Source: Bacteroidaceae bacterium (GTDB taxonomy: Bacteria; Bacteroidota; Bacteroidia; Bacteroidales; Bacteroidaceae). From it: DNA of 47,072 bases. A program made the translations under genes and the position numbers. The notes beneath the pieces were generated by a model, which worked only from the letters and a program-made list of their open reading frames with translations, searched no databases and was not told the DNA's origin. The DNA is taken from NCBI GenBank assembly GCA_017614465.1, contig JAGABW010000126.1:1-47072 (forward strand), given 5' to 3'. Position 1 is the first letter of the stretch. Every line of letters begins with the position of its first letter. This document shows positions 35,781 through 43,873 of the stretch, piece after piece.

Positions 35781-36644
35781 ATGAGATTTAAGTCATTGGG
35801 ATTCATCATATTAATTGTGATGAGCATAATCTCATGTGAGAAATACAGTCTTGAATCATTATTAGATGAGTCAACGAATAAGAATAAAACGTCAAATATC
35901 TCGTTTGACGTTTTTTTCAATGACCAACCTTCAACTAAATCAGAGTCTTCTGTGATTGAAACAGGGGATTGTGATAAGGTGGATTTTTCCTTGTTTCGTA
36001 TTGAGGACTGTGATAGTCCGGATGAGGCTCTTGAAAAGTTATACGATTCTAAAAAGACAAAGTGGTCATTGTTTGCTCGTGTTGAACAAACAAGTGATGA
36101 AGCTGATTTCGGTTCGTTTAATATTAAGAACATTCCGTATGGAGTATATGCAGCCATAGCTATTGCTCATTCAAACAGTACGCATGCTTTAATACATTCT
36201 CCGATTTCTGCCGATTTCAATGGTAGCGTACCAGATACATATTGTGCTTCTAAGATTTTATTTGTATGTGATACAACTACATTACATCAGATTTTGGATT
36301 TGAATCAAATAACATGTCGTTTAAACCTGAAATATCATCGCGAAACCGACAATGATATAAAAACAATGGTGTTGCAAACAACAGGTGGAAGCACATCTTT
36401 TAATCCATTGACAGGTTATTCGGCTGGCAGTGTAATATCTAATCGTGAGATGATCTTTGATATCGCTACCGATAAACAAGATCCTTCAGTGCTTTCATTT
36501 AATACATTTATACCTTCTGATGATAGTAAACTCGTGGTTATTGCCATCGCTCGAAATGCTAATGACGATGTAGAATGGTCAGTTCCTTTTTCTAATATCA
36601 TGATGAATAAAAATACAACAATAGAAAAGGATATAAATCGGTAA
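35781..36644 (+). CDS. Lipoprotein of unknown function, fimbrillin-like in style
   Basis: The 287-residue product starts with a lipoprotein signal peptide (LGFIILIVMSIISCEKYS, lipobox Cys19). The mature part is beta-rich and Ser/Thr/Asp-rich, with the pattern of Bacteroidales Mfa2/FimB-like or other transthyretin-fold surface lipoproteins (NISFDVFFNDQPSTK, FNIKNIPYGVYAAIAIAH, DLNQITCRLNLKYH). I cannot confirm a family. It starts 8 nt after hisS. Unusually, codons 36-46 contain a perfect hairpin plus T-run, a working-looking intrinsic terminator inside the gene. A second terminator follows its stop. Confidence 0.65.
   Translation: MRFKSLGFIILIVMSIISCEKYSLESLLDESTNKNKTSNISFDVFFNDQPSTKSESSVIETGDCDKVDFSLFRIEDCDSPDEALEKLYDSKKTKWSLFARVEQTSDEADFGSFNIKNIPYGVYAAIAIAHSNSTHALIHSPISADFNGSVPDTYCASKILFVCDTTTLHQILDLNQITCRLNLKYHRETDNDIKTMVLQTTGGSTSFNPLTGYSAGSVISNREMIFDIATDKQDPSVLSFNTFIPSDDSKLVVIAIARNANDDVEWSVPFSNIMMNKNTTIEKDINR
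35886..35917 (+). terminator. Intrinsic terminator structure inside the lipoprotein coding region
   Basis: AAAACGTCAAA (35886-35896) and TTTGACGTTTT (35904-35914) form a perfect 11-bp stem with a 7-nt loop, followed by more T residues. It lies about 115 nt after the hisS stop and could end most hisS transcripts or attenuate the lipoprotein gene. Confidence 0.6.
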
Positions 36645-36664
36645 GAACCATATATAAATAAACT

Positions 36665-36697
36665 AAGAGGATGTGCCTTTGATAGACACATCCTCTT
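36665..36697. terminator. Bidirectional intrinsic terminator
   Basis: AAGAGGATGTG (36665-36675) and CACATCCTCTT (36687-36697) form a perfect 11-bp stem between converging lipoprotein genes. Confidence 0.85.
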
Positions 36698-36715
36698 GTG
36701 TTTTCTAGGTAATAA

Positions 36716-37111
36716 TTACTCAATTAGTTCATCTTCATCTTTAATTGTTGTTTTTGAGTCATCCTTTAGTAGATTATCATACCCGTCTTCAACGAGCTCT
36801 TCTACTTTCTTTTCAATTGCAGCTAAGAATTTTGCATATGCAACATCTACCTTAGCCTTTTCCTTTTTGTATTCTTCTGGATCAGTTTCTTCTAAATTGT
36901 TAAGTTCTTCCTCGATCTCAGACATCTTTGTTTCAATTTCTGTTTCCCATTCTGAGTTTTCTTCGAGATCCAGTGTGTTAAGAGTTTCAACCTTTTGGGT
37001 GTATTCGTCGTATATCGCAACTGCTTTATCGCCAATTGATTGCTTCTTTTGGCAATCACTTAATGCAAATACTACGAGAGTAGCAAATGCGAATGACATA
37101 AACTCTCTCAT
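36716..37111 (-). CDS. Small acidic helical lipoprotein of unknown function
   Basis: The 131-residue product has a short signal peptide (FMSFAFATLVVFALSDC) with lipobox Cys20, then a highly charged helical, coiled-coil-like mature part (EIETKMSEIEEELNNLEETDPEEYKKEKAKVDVAYAKFLAAIEKKVEEL). No known domain is recognised. It is monocistronic and has an unusually long leader (about 160 nt) between the predicted start site and the ATG. Confidence 0.65.
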   Translation of the reverse strand: MREFMSFAFATLVVFALSDCQKKQSIGDKAVAIYDEYTQKVETLNTLDLEENSEWETEIETKMSEIEEELNNLEETDPEEYKKEKAKVDVAYAKFLAAIEKKVEELVEDGYDNLLKDDSKTTIKDEDELIE

Positions 37112-37270
37112 TCTTTAGTTAATTAAATTCATTTCGCCTACGCCCTTCAAAGCGGTTCGGCTTTCTCTTGGCTTTGTTTCGTTACGTAATGTTTTTTGTA
37201 GATTAGTAATTCTGTAAGGTTTTTTAGGTTAGGGTTGTAATGAAGAAGGTTCTTTGTTTTTGTTATCTCT
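37112..37270 (-). other. Long 5' leader of the small lipoprotein gene
   Basis: The leader of about 160 nt has a short hairpin (AAAGC with GCTTT around a CGAACC loop on the minus strand) and a TTACGTAA palindrome. I see no reading frame or known riboswitch in it. Confidence 0.35.
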
Positions 37271-37274
37271 GTGG

Positions 37275-37306
37275 CAAAGATATAAATAATTAATATATAA
37301 AGCAAG
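37275..37306 (-). promoter_or_regulatory. Promoter of the small lipoprotein gene
   Basis: On the minus strand CTTG (37303-37306) precedes TATCTTTG (37275-37282) by 20 nt. Confidence 0.55.
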
Positions 37307-37398
37307 TAAAATGTAAAAAAATATTAAAAAAAGTGTTATTTTTTTAATTAGCACCTAATGTGGGTATCTGTAGGCATGGTGTGCAGATAAATAAATAA

Positions 37399-37426
37399 AG
37401 CCGCTAATTATTTGTTTTTAGCGGCT
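37399..37426 (-). terminator. Intrinsic terminator of the rnf operon
   Basis: AGCCGCTAA (37399-37407) pairs with TTAGCGGCT (37418-37426); the minus strand continues with TTTATTTATTT. It lies about 40 nt downstream of rnfA. Confidence 0.75.
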
Positions 37427-37462
37427 CGTTGAATAAATATTATCGTTTGTGCTTTGTTGTTC

Positions 37463-38071
37463 CTATAATCGTAGTCCAGCGTCTATGCCACTGAATCCCA
37501 TAAATGCCATTGCAAGTAAACTTGCAGTTATAAGTGCAATAGGCATTCCTTGCATTGCCTTTGGTACTTTGCTGAATTGGAGTTGTTCTCTAAGTCCTGC
37601 AAATATAATCATTGCAAGGGCAAATCCGAGTGCTGTTGATACAGCATACATTATACCAGGAAGTAAACCAAATTCAAGTCCTTGACTATTATATTGATTG
37701 CTTGCAACTTGTATGGCAACACCTAATATACAGCAGTTTGTTGTGATGAGTGGAAGGAATACTCCCAATGCCTGGTAAAGTGGGGGGCTTACTTTCTTTA
37801 GTATGATTTCCACCATCTGTACCAATGCTGCAATTACAAGTATGAATGCAATTGTCTGTAGGTATTCCAATCCATATGGAATCAGTAAATATACTTGAAT
37901 AACATAAGTTACTATTGTTGCAAGTGTGAGCACAAATGTCACAGCCGCTCCCATTCCTGCTGCTGTGTTAACTTTCTTTGATACACCAAGAAATGGACAG
38001 ATTCCTAAGAATTGTGACAATATGACGTTGTTGACGAATATTGCAGTGATGAATATAAGTAAGTATCCCAT
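37463..38071 (-). CDS. rnfA: Rnf complex subunit A (RsxA/NqrE family)
   Basis: The 202-residue membrane protein has six hydrophobic segments and the family landmarks NNVILSQFLGICPFLGVSKKV and LITTNCCILGVAIQ, which carry cysteines thought to bind a cluster in the membrane together with RnfE. The Rnf complex transfers electrons from reduced ferredoxin to NAD+ and pumps Na+ or H+. It is the last gene of the operon, 54 nt after rnfE, and followed by a terminator. Confidence 0.95.
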   Translation of the reverse strand: MGYLLIFITAIFVNNVILSQFLGICPFLGVSKKVNTAAGMGAAVTFVLTLATIVTYVIQVYLLIPYGLEYLQTIAFILVIAALVQMVEIILKKVSPPLYQALGVFLPLITTNCCILGVAIQVASNQYNSQGLEFGLLPGIMYAVSTALGFALAMIIFAGLREQLQFSKVPKAMQGMPIALITASLLAMAFMGFSGIDAGLRL

Positions 38072-38125
38072 ATTTCTTTTGTTTTTTCAGTTGATTGTTT
38101 ATTTCAGCTTGAAAACTTCTGAATT

Positions 38126-38713
38126 TTATTCTTCTTTCTTTAACTTGTTGACTATTGCAATGACATATCCTAATGTGAGGAATGCTCCTGGGGCAAGGAC
38201 GAACATTAGCATACCATAGTCTTCTCCTTGAAGCTTAATGCCAAACAGATGTCCTGTTCCGAGAAATTCACGTATTGCACCGATAAGTGTTAATGCCAAT
38301 GTGAATCCTAATCCGATACCAACACCGTCGAATATGCTTGCTATTGGGTTGTTCTTTGCAGCAAAGGCTTCTGCGCGTCCCAAAATAATACAGTTCACAA
38401 CAATTAGAGGAATAAATAATCCTAATGTGTTGTAGATATCTGGTACGTATGCTTGCATAAGCATTTGTAGAATAGTAACCAATGTGGCAATAACAACTAT
38501 GTAGCATGGTATTCTAACCATGTCGGGCACTAAATTCTTGATAAGCGAGATAATGAAATTAGACATAACGAGTACGAACATTGTTGCTATACCCATTGAC
38601 ATACCATTTATAGCGTTGCTTGTTGTCGCAAGTGTAGGGCACATACCTAACATTAAGACTAATGTAGGATTTTCCTTTATTATCCCGTTTAACAGTATTT
38701 TGAAGTTATTCAT
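38126..38713 (-). CDS. rnfE: Rnf complex subunit E (RsxE/NqrD family)
   Basis: The 195-residue membrane protein is paralogous to RnfA with inverted topology. It has NPTLVLMLGMCPTLATTSNAINGMSMG near the start and FIPLIVVNCIILGRAEAFA in the middle, both with the conserved cysteine positions, and FLGTGHLFG late. It lies 38 nt after rnfG. Confidence 0.95.
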   Translation of the reverse strand: MNNFKILLNGIIKENPTLVLMLGMCPTLATTSNAINGMSMGIATMFVLVMSNFIISLIKNLVPDMVRIPCYIVVIATLVTILQMLMQAYVPDIYNTLGLFIPLIVVNCIILGRAEAFAAKNNPIASIFDGVGIGLGFTLALTLIGAIREFLGTGHLFGIKLQGEDYGMLMFVLAPGAFLTLGYVIAIVNKLKKEE

Positions 38714-38751
38714 TATATATCCTGCTTTTAGGTGGTTTCTATTCTTGTTGT

Positions 38752-39555
38752 TTATTGTTCTTGTGCTGTTGCAGCTGTGGTTGCGTCAGTGGTCGCCGCA
38801 TTTTTATCTTCAGTTTGTTCTGCTGAAACATTTGTGGCAGCTGTATTTCCGTCTGTTGACGCCTTTTTATCTTCTTTCGTTTTATTTGACGCTTTAGAAC
38901 TCTCTGCTTTTTTTGATACAATTGTATCTGATGTTGTTTCTTCAGGTTTAACAGTTTCGCAAGATTCAACATTTGCCTCTTGTGTAGCAGATGTTACTCC
39001 GTCTGTATTTCCGTGAAAAAGTGCTTGATATGCAGCTTGTACTGCGTTTAAGAATGCTCTGGAAGTAATGGTTGAGGCTGTTATGGCGTCAATATCACCT
39101 TCATCGCCTTTTTTTACACCCATTCTTGTTGTATAAGGATTCTTGCCAATGATACAACCTTTACCGTCTTTCTGAAACCATTCACTTGCTTTTGCTCCAA
39201 GTCCTGGTGTTTCTTGAGTTTCAAGTATTGAATATCCTAATATGTTACCTTCTTTGTCGAAGCCGACCAATATCTTCAATTTTCCTCCGAATCCATTTTG
39301 TGTAGATTCGACGGCTGTTCCCTTCTCTGTTTTATGAAAAATGAAATCATTTACAGTTTCATCTTCAACAGTCAGTTGTTCAGAAGCAGGTACGTTGAGG
39401 ACTTCTTTTATACTTTGTGCGAGTTTTTCAGATTTGATTTCTGAAATCTTTTTCTCGGTATATTTATTAATGGCAGCTAAAGCAGCTCCGGCAATCACAC
39501 TGATTGTGGTGAGTACCACCACCATGTTTATTAATGACGATTTTAGTTTTTTCAT
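38752..39555 (-). CDS. rnfG: Rnf complex subunit G, covalent-FMN protein, with low-complexity tail
   Basis: RnfG is anchored by one N-terminal segment (SLINMVVVLTTISVIAGAALAAI) with a periplasmic flavin domain. The FMN-attachment motif appears as ITASTITS with Thr164 as the expected flavinylated residue. GLGAKASEWFQKDGKG is also typical. After about residue 185 a tail of some 80 residues is rich in Ala, Thr, Lys, Glu and Ser and is not part of the usual fold. The frame opens at 39588, but I choose the ATG at 39553-39555: it overlaps the rnfD stop (ATGA) and has GGGGAGG eight bases upstream. This gives 267 residues. Confidence 0.94.
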   Translation of the reverse strand: MKKLKSSLINMVVVLTTISVIAGAALAAINKYTEKKISEIKSEKLAQSIKEVLNVPASEQLTVEDETVNDFIFHKTEKGTAVESTQNGFGGKLKILVGFDKEGNILGYSILETQETPGLGAKASEWFQKDGKGCIIGKNPYTTRMGVKKGDEGDIDAITASTITSRAFLNAVQAAYQALFHGNTDGVTSATQEANVESCETVKPEETTSDTIVSKKAESSKASNKTKEDKKASTDGNTAATNVSAEQTEDKNAATTDATTAATAQEQ

Positions 39556-40568
39556 TTTACTACCTCCCCGAATCTTTTTGGTTTGCAATAGTTATTGATT
39601 AGCGGAGTAAACGCATTCATGATAAGGATTGCGAATGACATACCTTCTGGATAAGCTCCCCAAGTACGTATAACTACTGTTAGCAATCCGATTGCGATAC
39701 CATATATGATTTGTCCTTTCTTTGTCATCGGACTTGTAACATAGTCTGTTGCCATGAATACGGCACCCAACATCAAACCTCCTGAGAGAATGTGAGATAC
39801 AGGATCTGCATACATAGGATCAATCAGATGAAGTGCACCAGTAAAGACGAATACTGATAATAGTATTGTTACTGGTATATGCCATGAAATGATTTTCTTA
39901 ACTAACATATAGACTAATCCGATGAGAATTGCCAATGCGCAAACTTCTCCGAGACATCCGCCTCCTATAGGGCCGTCGTTGAATAAAGATTTGCTTGTGT
40001 TGCCAATTAAAAGATTCCATGCGTCAGGCAAATCCGATAATATATCTGCATTTTTGGTTTTAATTGCAGTTTTCATTATAGCAAGTGGAGTGGCTCCTGA
40101 AACACCGTCTATAGTAGTGAAATCTTGTCCTATGACAGGCCAGTCGGTCATTTGTACAGGAAAGGAAATCAATAGAAAGGCTCTGGCTGCCAGTGCTGGA
40201 TTGAACAGGTTACATCCCAAACCTCCAAATGTCATTTTTACTACACCGATAGCAAACAATGCTCCTATAACTACTATCCAGAGAGGTAAGTTTGATGGCA
40301 TGTTGAATGCAAGAAGCAGTCCTGTGAGTATAGCTGAGCCATCTGTGACAGTTGATTTTGGATTCTTGAGCATATATTTGTTTATTGCCCATTCAAAGAA
40401 AACGCATGATGCAACGGATACTGATGTTACTGCGATTGCTCCTAATCCAAAATAGATGAAAGAGCATATCAAGGCAGGTATGAGTGCGATACATACGCCA
40501 AACATGTTTTTTCTTACAGAATCGCCTCCGTGGATATGTGGTGATAATGATAATTTAAGTTTATTCAT
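39552..40568 (-). CDS. rnfD: Rnf complex subunit D, covalent-FMN membrane protein
   Basis: The 338-residue protein has about nine membrane segments and the flavinylation motif VSGATPLA with Thr160 as the likely FMN attachment site. Other matches are SPHIHGGDSVRKNMFGV at the start, GGLGCNLFNPALAARAFLLISFP, and FMATDYVTSPMTKKGQIIYGI near the end. It starts 30 nt after rnfC and ends in an ATGA overlap with rnfG. Confidence 0.96.
   Translation of the reverse strand: MNKLKLSLSPHIHGGDSVRKNMFGVCIALIPALICSFIYFGLGAIAVTSVSVASCVFFEWAINKYMLKNPKSTVTDGSAILTGLLLAFNMPSNLPLWIVVIGALFAIGVVKMTFGGLGCNLFNPALAARAFLLISFPVQMTDWPVIGQDFTTIDGVSGATPLAIMKTAIKTKNADILSDLPDAWNLLIGNTSKSLFNDGPIGGGCLGEVCALAILIGLVYMLVKKIISWHIPVTILLSVFVFTGALHLIDPMYADPVSHILSGGLMLGAVFMATDYVTSPMTKKGQIIYGIAIGLLTVVIRTWGAYPEGMSFAILIMNAFTPLINNYCKPKRFGEVVK
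39563..39569 (-). promoter_or_regulatory. Strong Shine-Dalgarno that fixes the rnfG start
   Basis: The minus strand reads GGGGAGG eight bases before the ATG at 39553-39555. Such a clear site is uncommon among the other starts in this window and supports the coupled start within the rnfD stop. Confidence 0.6.
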
Positions 40569-40598
40569 TGTTGTATTTCTATCAGTTGGTAATGAATT

Positions 40599-41942
40599 TT
40601 ATTTTGTGTTGCGACTTCTTATTATGCCCATAACCGTGGTTTTACCCAAACGTATATAGTCGAGCAGAGGACGGTAGGCAGGACATGTATATTGACATGA
40701 ACCGCATTCAATACATGATGTGACATCTTCTTTTTCCAGTCGTTCCCATAATTTTAGTTCGGAACAATCACTGAGAAGATATGGTTCAAGTCCCATAGGG
40801 CATGCATCGACACATTTGCCGCATCTTATACAATTCTGCGGTTCAGTACGTGATGCTTCTTTCTCGTTCATAATCAACACCCCTGATGAACCTTTACATA
40901 TAGGGATTTCTGTTGATAGTAATGCTTTTCCCATCATTGGACCACCACCAATAATTTTACCAGTGTCTTCTGGAAGTCCTCCGCATGCATCTATCAATTG
41001 GCTCATTGGTGTTCCAAGGCGTGTGAGAAAGTTGCTTGGGCTCTTAAGACTCTTACCTGTAACGGTTACAATGCGTTCGATGAGAGGCTTGTTTTTCATT
41101 ACGGCCTCATATACAGCATAAGCAGTACCTACATTTTGTATTATAGCACCAACGCTGACAGGAAGGGCTGGCGGTGCTGGCACTTGACGGCTTACAACAG
41201 CATCAATTAACTGTTTTTCTCCTCCTTGTGGATATTTTGTCTTGAGTGTGACTATTTCAATATTATCGTAAGCAGAGGCTTTCTCTTGCATTATTTTGAT
41301 TGCATCTGCTTTATTCTTTTCAATAGCTACGTATCCTTTGTTTACATTTACTGCCTTCATTAACAAAGTGACACCAACCAGTATCTCGTCTGCATGCTCT
41401 AACATAAGACGGTGATCGGCTGTTAAATATGGCTCGCATTCAGCTGCGTTGATTATAACCCATTCAGGTTTTGTTCCTGGTGGAGGACTTAATTTAACAT
41501 GACAAGGGAAACATGCTCCTCCCATTCCGACAATACCTGCATTTTTTACTTTCTCGACAATGTCTTTATCGGTTAGTTCAGGCTTGTCTTTTATTGTAAT
41601 CAGCTGTGGTGTTCTGTCTATGCTTTCCAGCCACTCGTCACCCTCTACAGTAATGTAAATTGCCGGTTTACCATATCCGCTTGCGTCTATTGCGTTGTCA
41701 ATTTTTAATACAGTACCGGAAACTGAAGAGAATATATGTGCTGAGACGAAACCGTTTGCTTCAGCAATCATTTGTCCGACTTTCACTTTGTCGCCTTTCT
41801 GTACAATAGCTTTTGCTGGGGCTCCGATATGTTGTGCTAACGGAAAAACAGCAATTTTAGGCAACTCCGCAACTTTTATTGGAGAAGTTGCTGATAACTT
41901 GTTTTCTGCAGGATGTATTCCACCGATTCTGAATGTTTTCAT
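40599..41942 (-). CDS. rnfC: Rnf complex subunit C, NADH- and flavin-binding Fe-S protein
   Basis: The 447-residue protein has the RnfC/NqrF-like layout: an N-terminal barrel-sandwich segment (GAPAKAIVQKGDKVKVGQMIAEANGFVSAHIFSSVSGTV), the nucleotide/FMN domain with GMGGACFPCHVKL and INAAECEPYLTADHRLM, a SLBB-like domain, and two [4Fe-4S] motifs, CIRCGKCVDACPMGLEP and CIECGSCQYTCPAY. It is the likely NAD+-reducing entry of the complex. Its ATG overlaps the rnfB stop by 4 nt. Confidence 0.96.
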   Translation of the reverse strand: MKTFRIGGIHPAENKLSATSPIKVAELPKIAVFPLAQHIGAPAKAIVQKGDKVKVGQMIAEANGFVSAHIFSSVSGTVLKIDNAIDASGYGKPAIYITVEGDEWLESIDRTPQLITIKDKPELTDKDIVEKVKNAGIVGMGGACFPCHVKLSPPPGTKPEWVIINAAECEPYLTADHRLMLEHADEILVGVTLLMKAVNVNKGYVAIEKNKADAIKIMQEKASAYDNIEIVTLKTKYPQGGEKQLIDAVVSRQVPAPPALPVSVGAIIQNVGTAYAVYEAVMKNKPLIERIVTVTGKSLKSPSNFLTRLGTPMSQLIDACGGLPEDTGKIIGGGPMMGKALLSTEIPICKGSSGVLIMNEKEASRTEPQNCIRCGKCVDACPMGLEPYLLSDCSELKLWERLEKEDVTSCIECGSCQYTCPAYRPLLDYIRLGKTTVMGIIRSRNTK

Positions 41943-43042
41943 TTGCCTAAAAGTATTTGTTGTGAAGGAAGTAGAGGCGCATCGTAACTATGCGTCTTGC
42001 TATTTTGTTGATTATCGGATACTGTTGCTTGTGCAATTGGAGTCAAGTCAACAACCCCTGCAAGCAGATATTGCTGTGAAGGGAGTAGTGGTGCCTCAAA
42101 ACTGATTTTTATAGGAGAAGAGTAAGGACGTACGTTTGTTGTCTTGATTTCCTTTACAGTATTTGTGTTGCTGTCTGCTTTTTTTGCAGTAGCGTTGTTT
42201 TTCTTAATCTCTTTTCTTGGTTTTCCAAGCATAATAATAGAAGCACTTGGACATGCTTCTTCACAAGCTCTGCATAATGTGCATTTTTCAGCATCGATAT
42301 ATGCAAGATTATTCTCTATGGTTATGGCGTCGCTACCACATACTTGTGCACATTTTCCACATCCGATACAAGCTGTCAGACATGCTTTCTTGGCAACAGC
42401 ACCTTTATCTTTATTAACACATTCGACCACCATTCCGGTCTTGTCCTTATCCACAAGTCTGATTTCTATGATATTGCGTGGACAACTCTTTGCACATGAA
42501 CCGCAACCTCCACATTTGTCGTAGTCAACCTCTGGTAATCCTGTTTCTGTGTTCATCTTGATAGCGCCGAAGCTACATGCGCTGACACAATCGCCACAAC
42601 CGAGACAACCATATTGGCAAAGGGTTTCGCCTTGACATGTTGAGTGTGCTATGCGACAATTCAGAGCCCCGTCGTATTTGATTACATGAGGACGATTCTC
42701 ACATGTTCCGTTGCATCGTATAACAGCAACTTTCGCTGCATGTTCTTTTGCTTCTACACCGAGAAGGGCTGCAATTTGTTTCATGCATTCGTTTCCACCT
42801 GCAGGACATTTTAAGTCCTCCAAACTACCTTCGTCTGCAGCTTTTACACATGCAACAGCCATTCCGCTACATCCTGGGAATCCACATCCGCCACAATTGG
42901 CTCCTGGCAATAATTCATTAACTTGAGCAATGCGAGGATCTTCTTTTACTGTAAAAAGCTTGGCGATAATGAAGAGCACCAACGCGGCAACAAGTCCGAT
43001 AGTGCCAAGCACAGCTACAGTAATCAGAATAACTTCTATCAT
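41939..43042 (-). CDS. rnfB: Rnf complex subunit B, polyferredoxin, with duplicated C-terminal motif
   Basis: RnfB takes electrons from ferredoxin. The 367-residue protein has an N-terminal membrane segment (LITVAVLGTIGLVAALVLFIIAKLF), the GANCGGCGFPGCSGMA cluster domain, and four ferredoxin-type cluster motifs: CLGCGDCVSAC, CGGCGSCAKSC, CIGCGKCAQVC and CTLCRACEEAC. After about residue 275 a Lys/Asn/Thr-rich linker leads to a tail containing the same motif twice: EAPLLPSQQYLLAG (316-329) and DAPLLPSQQILLGK (354-367, the exact C-terminus). I do not know this tail from other RnfB proteins. It lies 65 nt after rseC. Confidence 0.95.
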   Translation of the reverse strand: MIEVILITVAVLGTIGLVAALVLFIIAKLFTVKEDPRIAQVNELLPGANCGGCGFPGCSGMAVACVKAADEGSLEDLKCPAGGNECMKQIAALLGVEAKEHAAKVAVIRCNGTCENRPHVIKYDGALNCRIAHSTCQGETLCQYGCLGCGDCVSACSFGAIKMNTETGLPEVDYDKCGGCGSCAKSCPRNIIEIRLVDKDKTGMVVECVNKDKGAVAKKACLTACIGCGKCAQVCGSDAITIENNLAYIDAEKCTLCRACEEACPSASIIMLGKPRKEIKKNNATAKKADSNTNTVKEIKTTNVRPYSSPIKISFEAPLLPSQQYLLAGVVDLTPIAQATVSDNQQNSKTHSYDAPLLPSQQILLGK

Positions 43043-43107
43043 AGTGTTATTAAAAGAATTTAATATGAATCAATTATTTCAGCAAGAGTTTGACAATTAA
43101 GTCGTAT

Positions 43108-43530
43108 TTACTTTATCATAAACACAAACTTTTGTGCTATTTTATTCCTAAATAAGTAGAGTATGATGTAGTAAAGTGTCAAAATCCCAATCATAATCAT
43201 TATACTGGATAAATCGCTTAATCCAACACATTTTATTCCAATGATGATGCAACCAATCATAATAACAAGCGGTAAGACAAATGCCAATATAACAGCATAT
43301 GTTCCCATCGTGGTTGTTCCAATAATTGTAACATGATCTCCTGGAGATAAAGAATTTGATTGATAATCAGATGCCTTTTTTACCTCAATGATTTTCTCCT
43401 TACTTTCGGCTGACTGACATAGTGATTTGGCTTTGCATCCAGCGCATGCAGACGTTTGTATGATGCGTACAAAAATACTTTCGTCATTAATGCTTTCGAC
43501 GTAGCCTTCATGTTCTATGTAGCCTTTCAT
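43108..43530 (-). CDS. rseC: RseC/MucC-family membrane protein at the head of the rnf operon
   Basis: The 140-residue protein has an N-terminal cytoplasmic domain with an Fe-S or redox-type cysteine motif (Cys29, Cys32, Cys38 in SACAGCKAKSLCQSAESKEKI) and two membrane segments (YAVILAFVLPLVIMIGCIIIGI and SIMIMIGILTLYYIILYLF). RseC proteins occur at the head of Rnf/Rsx operons in Bacteroidota and are linked to SoxR reduction in proteobacteria. The open frame begins at a TTG (43539), which lies inside the promoter box, so I choose the ATG at 43528-43530, giving MKGYIEHEGYVESI. Confidence 0.88.
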   Translation of the reverse strand: MKGYIEHEGYVESINDESIFVRIIQTSACAGCKAKSLCQSAESKEKIIEVKKASDYQSNSLSPGDHVTIIGTTTMGTYAVILAFVLPLVIMIGCIIIGIKCVGLSDLSSIMIMIGILTLYYIILYLFRNKIAQKFVFMIK

Positions 43531-43536
43531 ATGCTG

Positions 43537-43567
43537 CAAAGATAATAATTATTTGTTATTTGGCAAT
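43537..43567 (-). promoter_or_regulatory. Promoter of rseC-rnfBCDGEA, nearly leaderless
   Basis: On the minus strand ATTG (43564-43567), 19 nt, then TATCTTTG (43537-43544) give a consensus promoter. Only six bases separate the box from the rseC ATG, so transcripts should start at or within a few bases of the start codon. Confidence 0.78.
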
Positions 43568-43833
43568 ATGAAACCCCATAAAAATACATGTATATTTTGA
43601 AAAAAATATAAAGAAATGTGCGTTTGCTCTTTAGCATGCCTTTTATTGACTTTATTCAATTGTCAAACCGCTTCCTGCGATTCTTTATATAATATAATTT
43701 ATATATTATAAAAAGGTGTGTCTTTTATGGATTTTATTAATATGTTTGTTTTATTAATAATAGGAGAATATAATTCATGACTTATGTCTATGGGTTGGAA
43801 TATGTATGGCGGATTTTGGAAACTGACATAAAA
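43568..43833. other. AT-rich spacer between the rnf promoter and tRNA-Leu
   Basis: No gene, RNA or repeat is supported in this 266-nt stretch. It contains an AT-only quasi-palindrome near 43686-43710 (TATATAATATAATTTATATA and so on), probably compositional. Confidence 0.45.
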
Positions 43834-43870
43834 AAAGAGATGCTTTTGCTGTTTACAAAAACATCTCTTT
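43834..43870 (-). terminator. Intrinsic terminator of tRNA-Leu
   Basis: AAAGAGATG (43834-43842) pairs with CATCTCTTT (43862-43870); the minus strand continues into T residues. It begins 3 nt after the tRNA CCA end. Confidence 0.75.
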
Positions 43871-43873
43871 GGG

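Noticed and set aside
43686-43710. AT-only palindrome near the tRNA as an origin or attachment site
   Set aside because: It consists only of A and T in AT-rich DNA, with no integrase gene or duplicated tRNA end in view.
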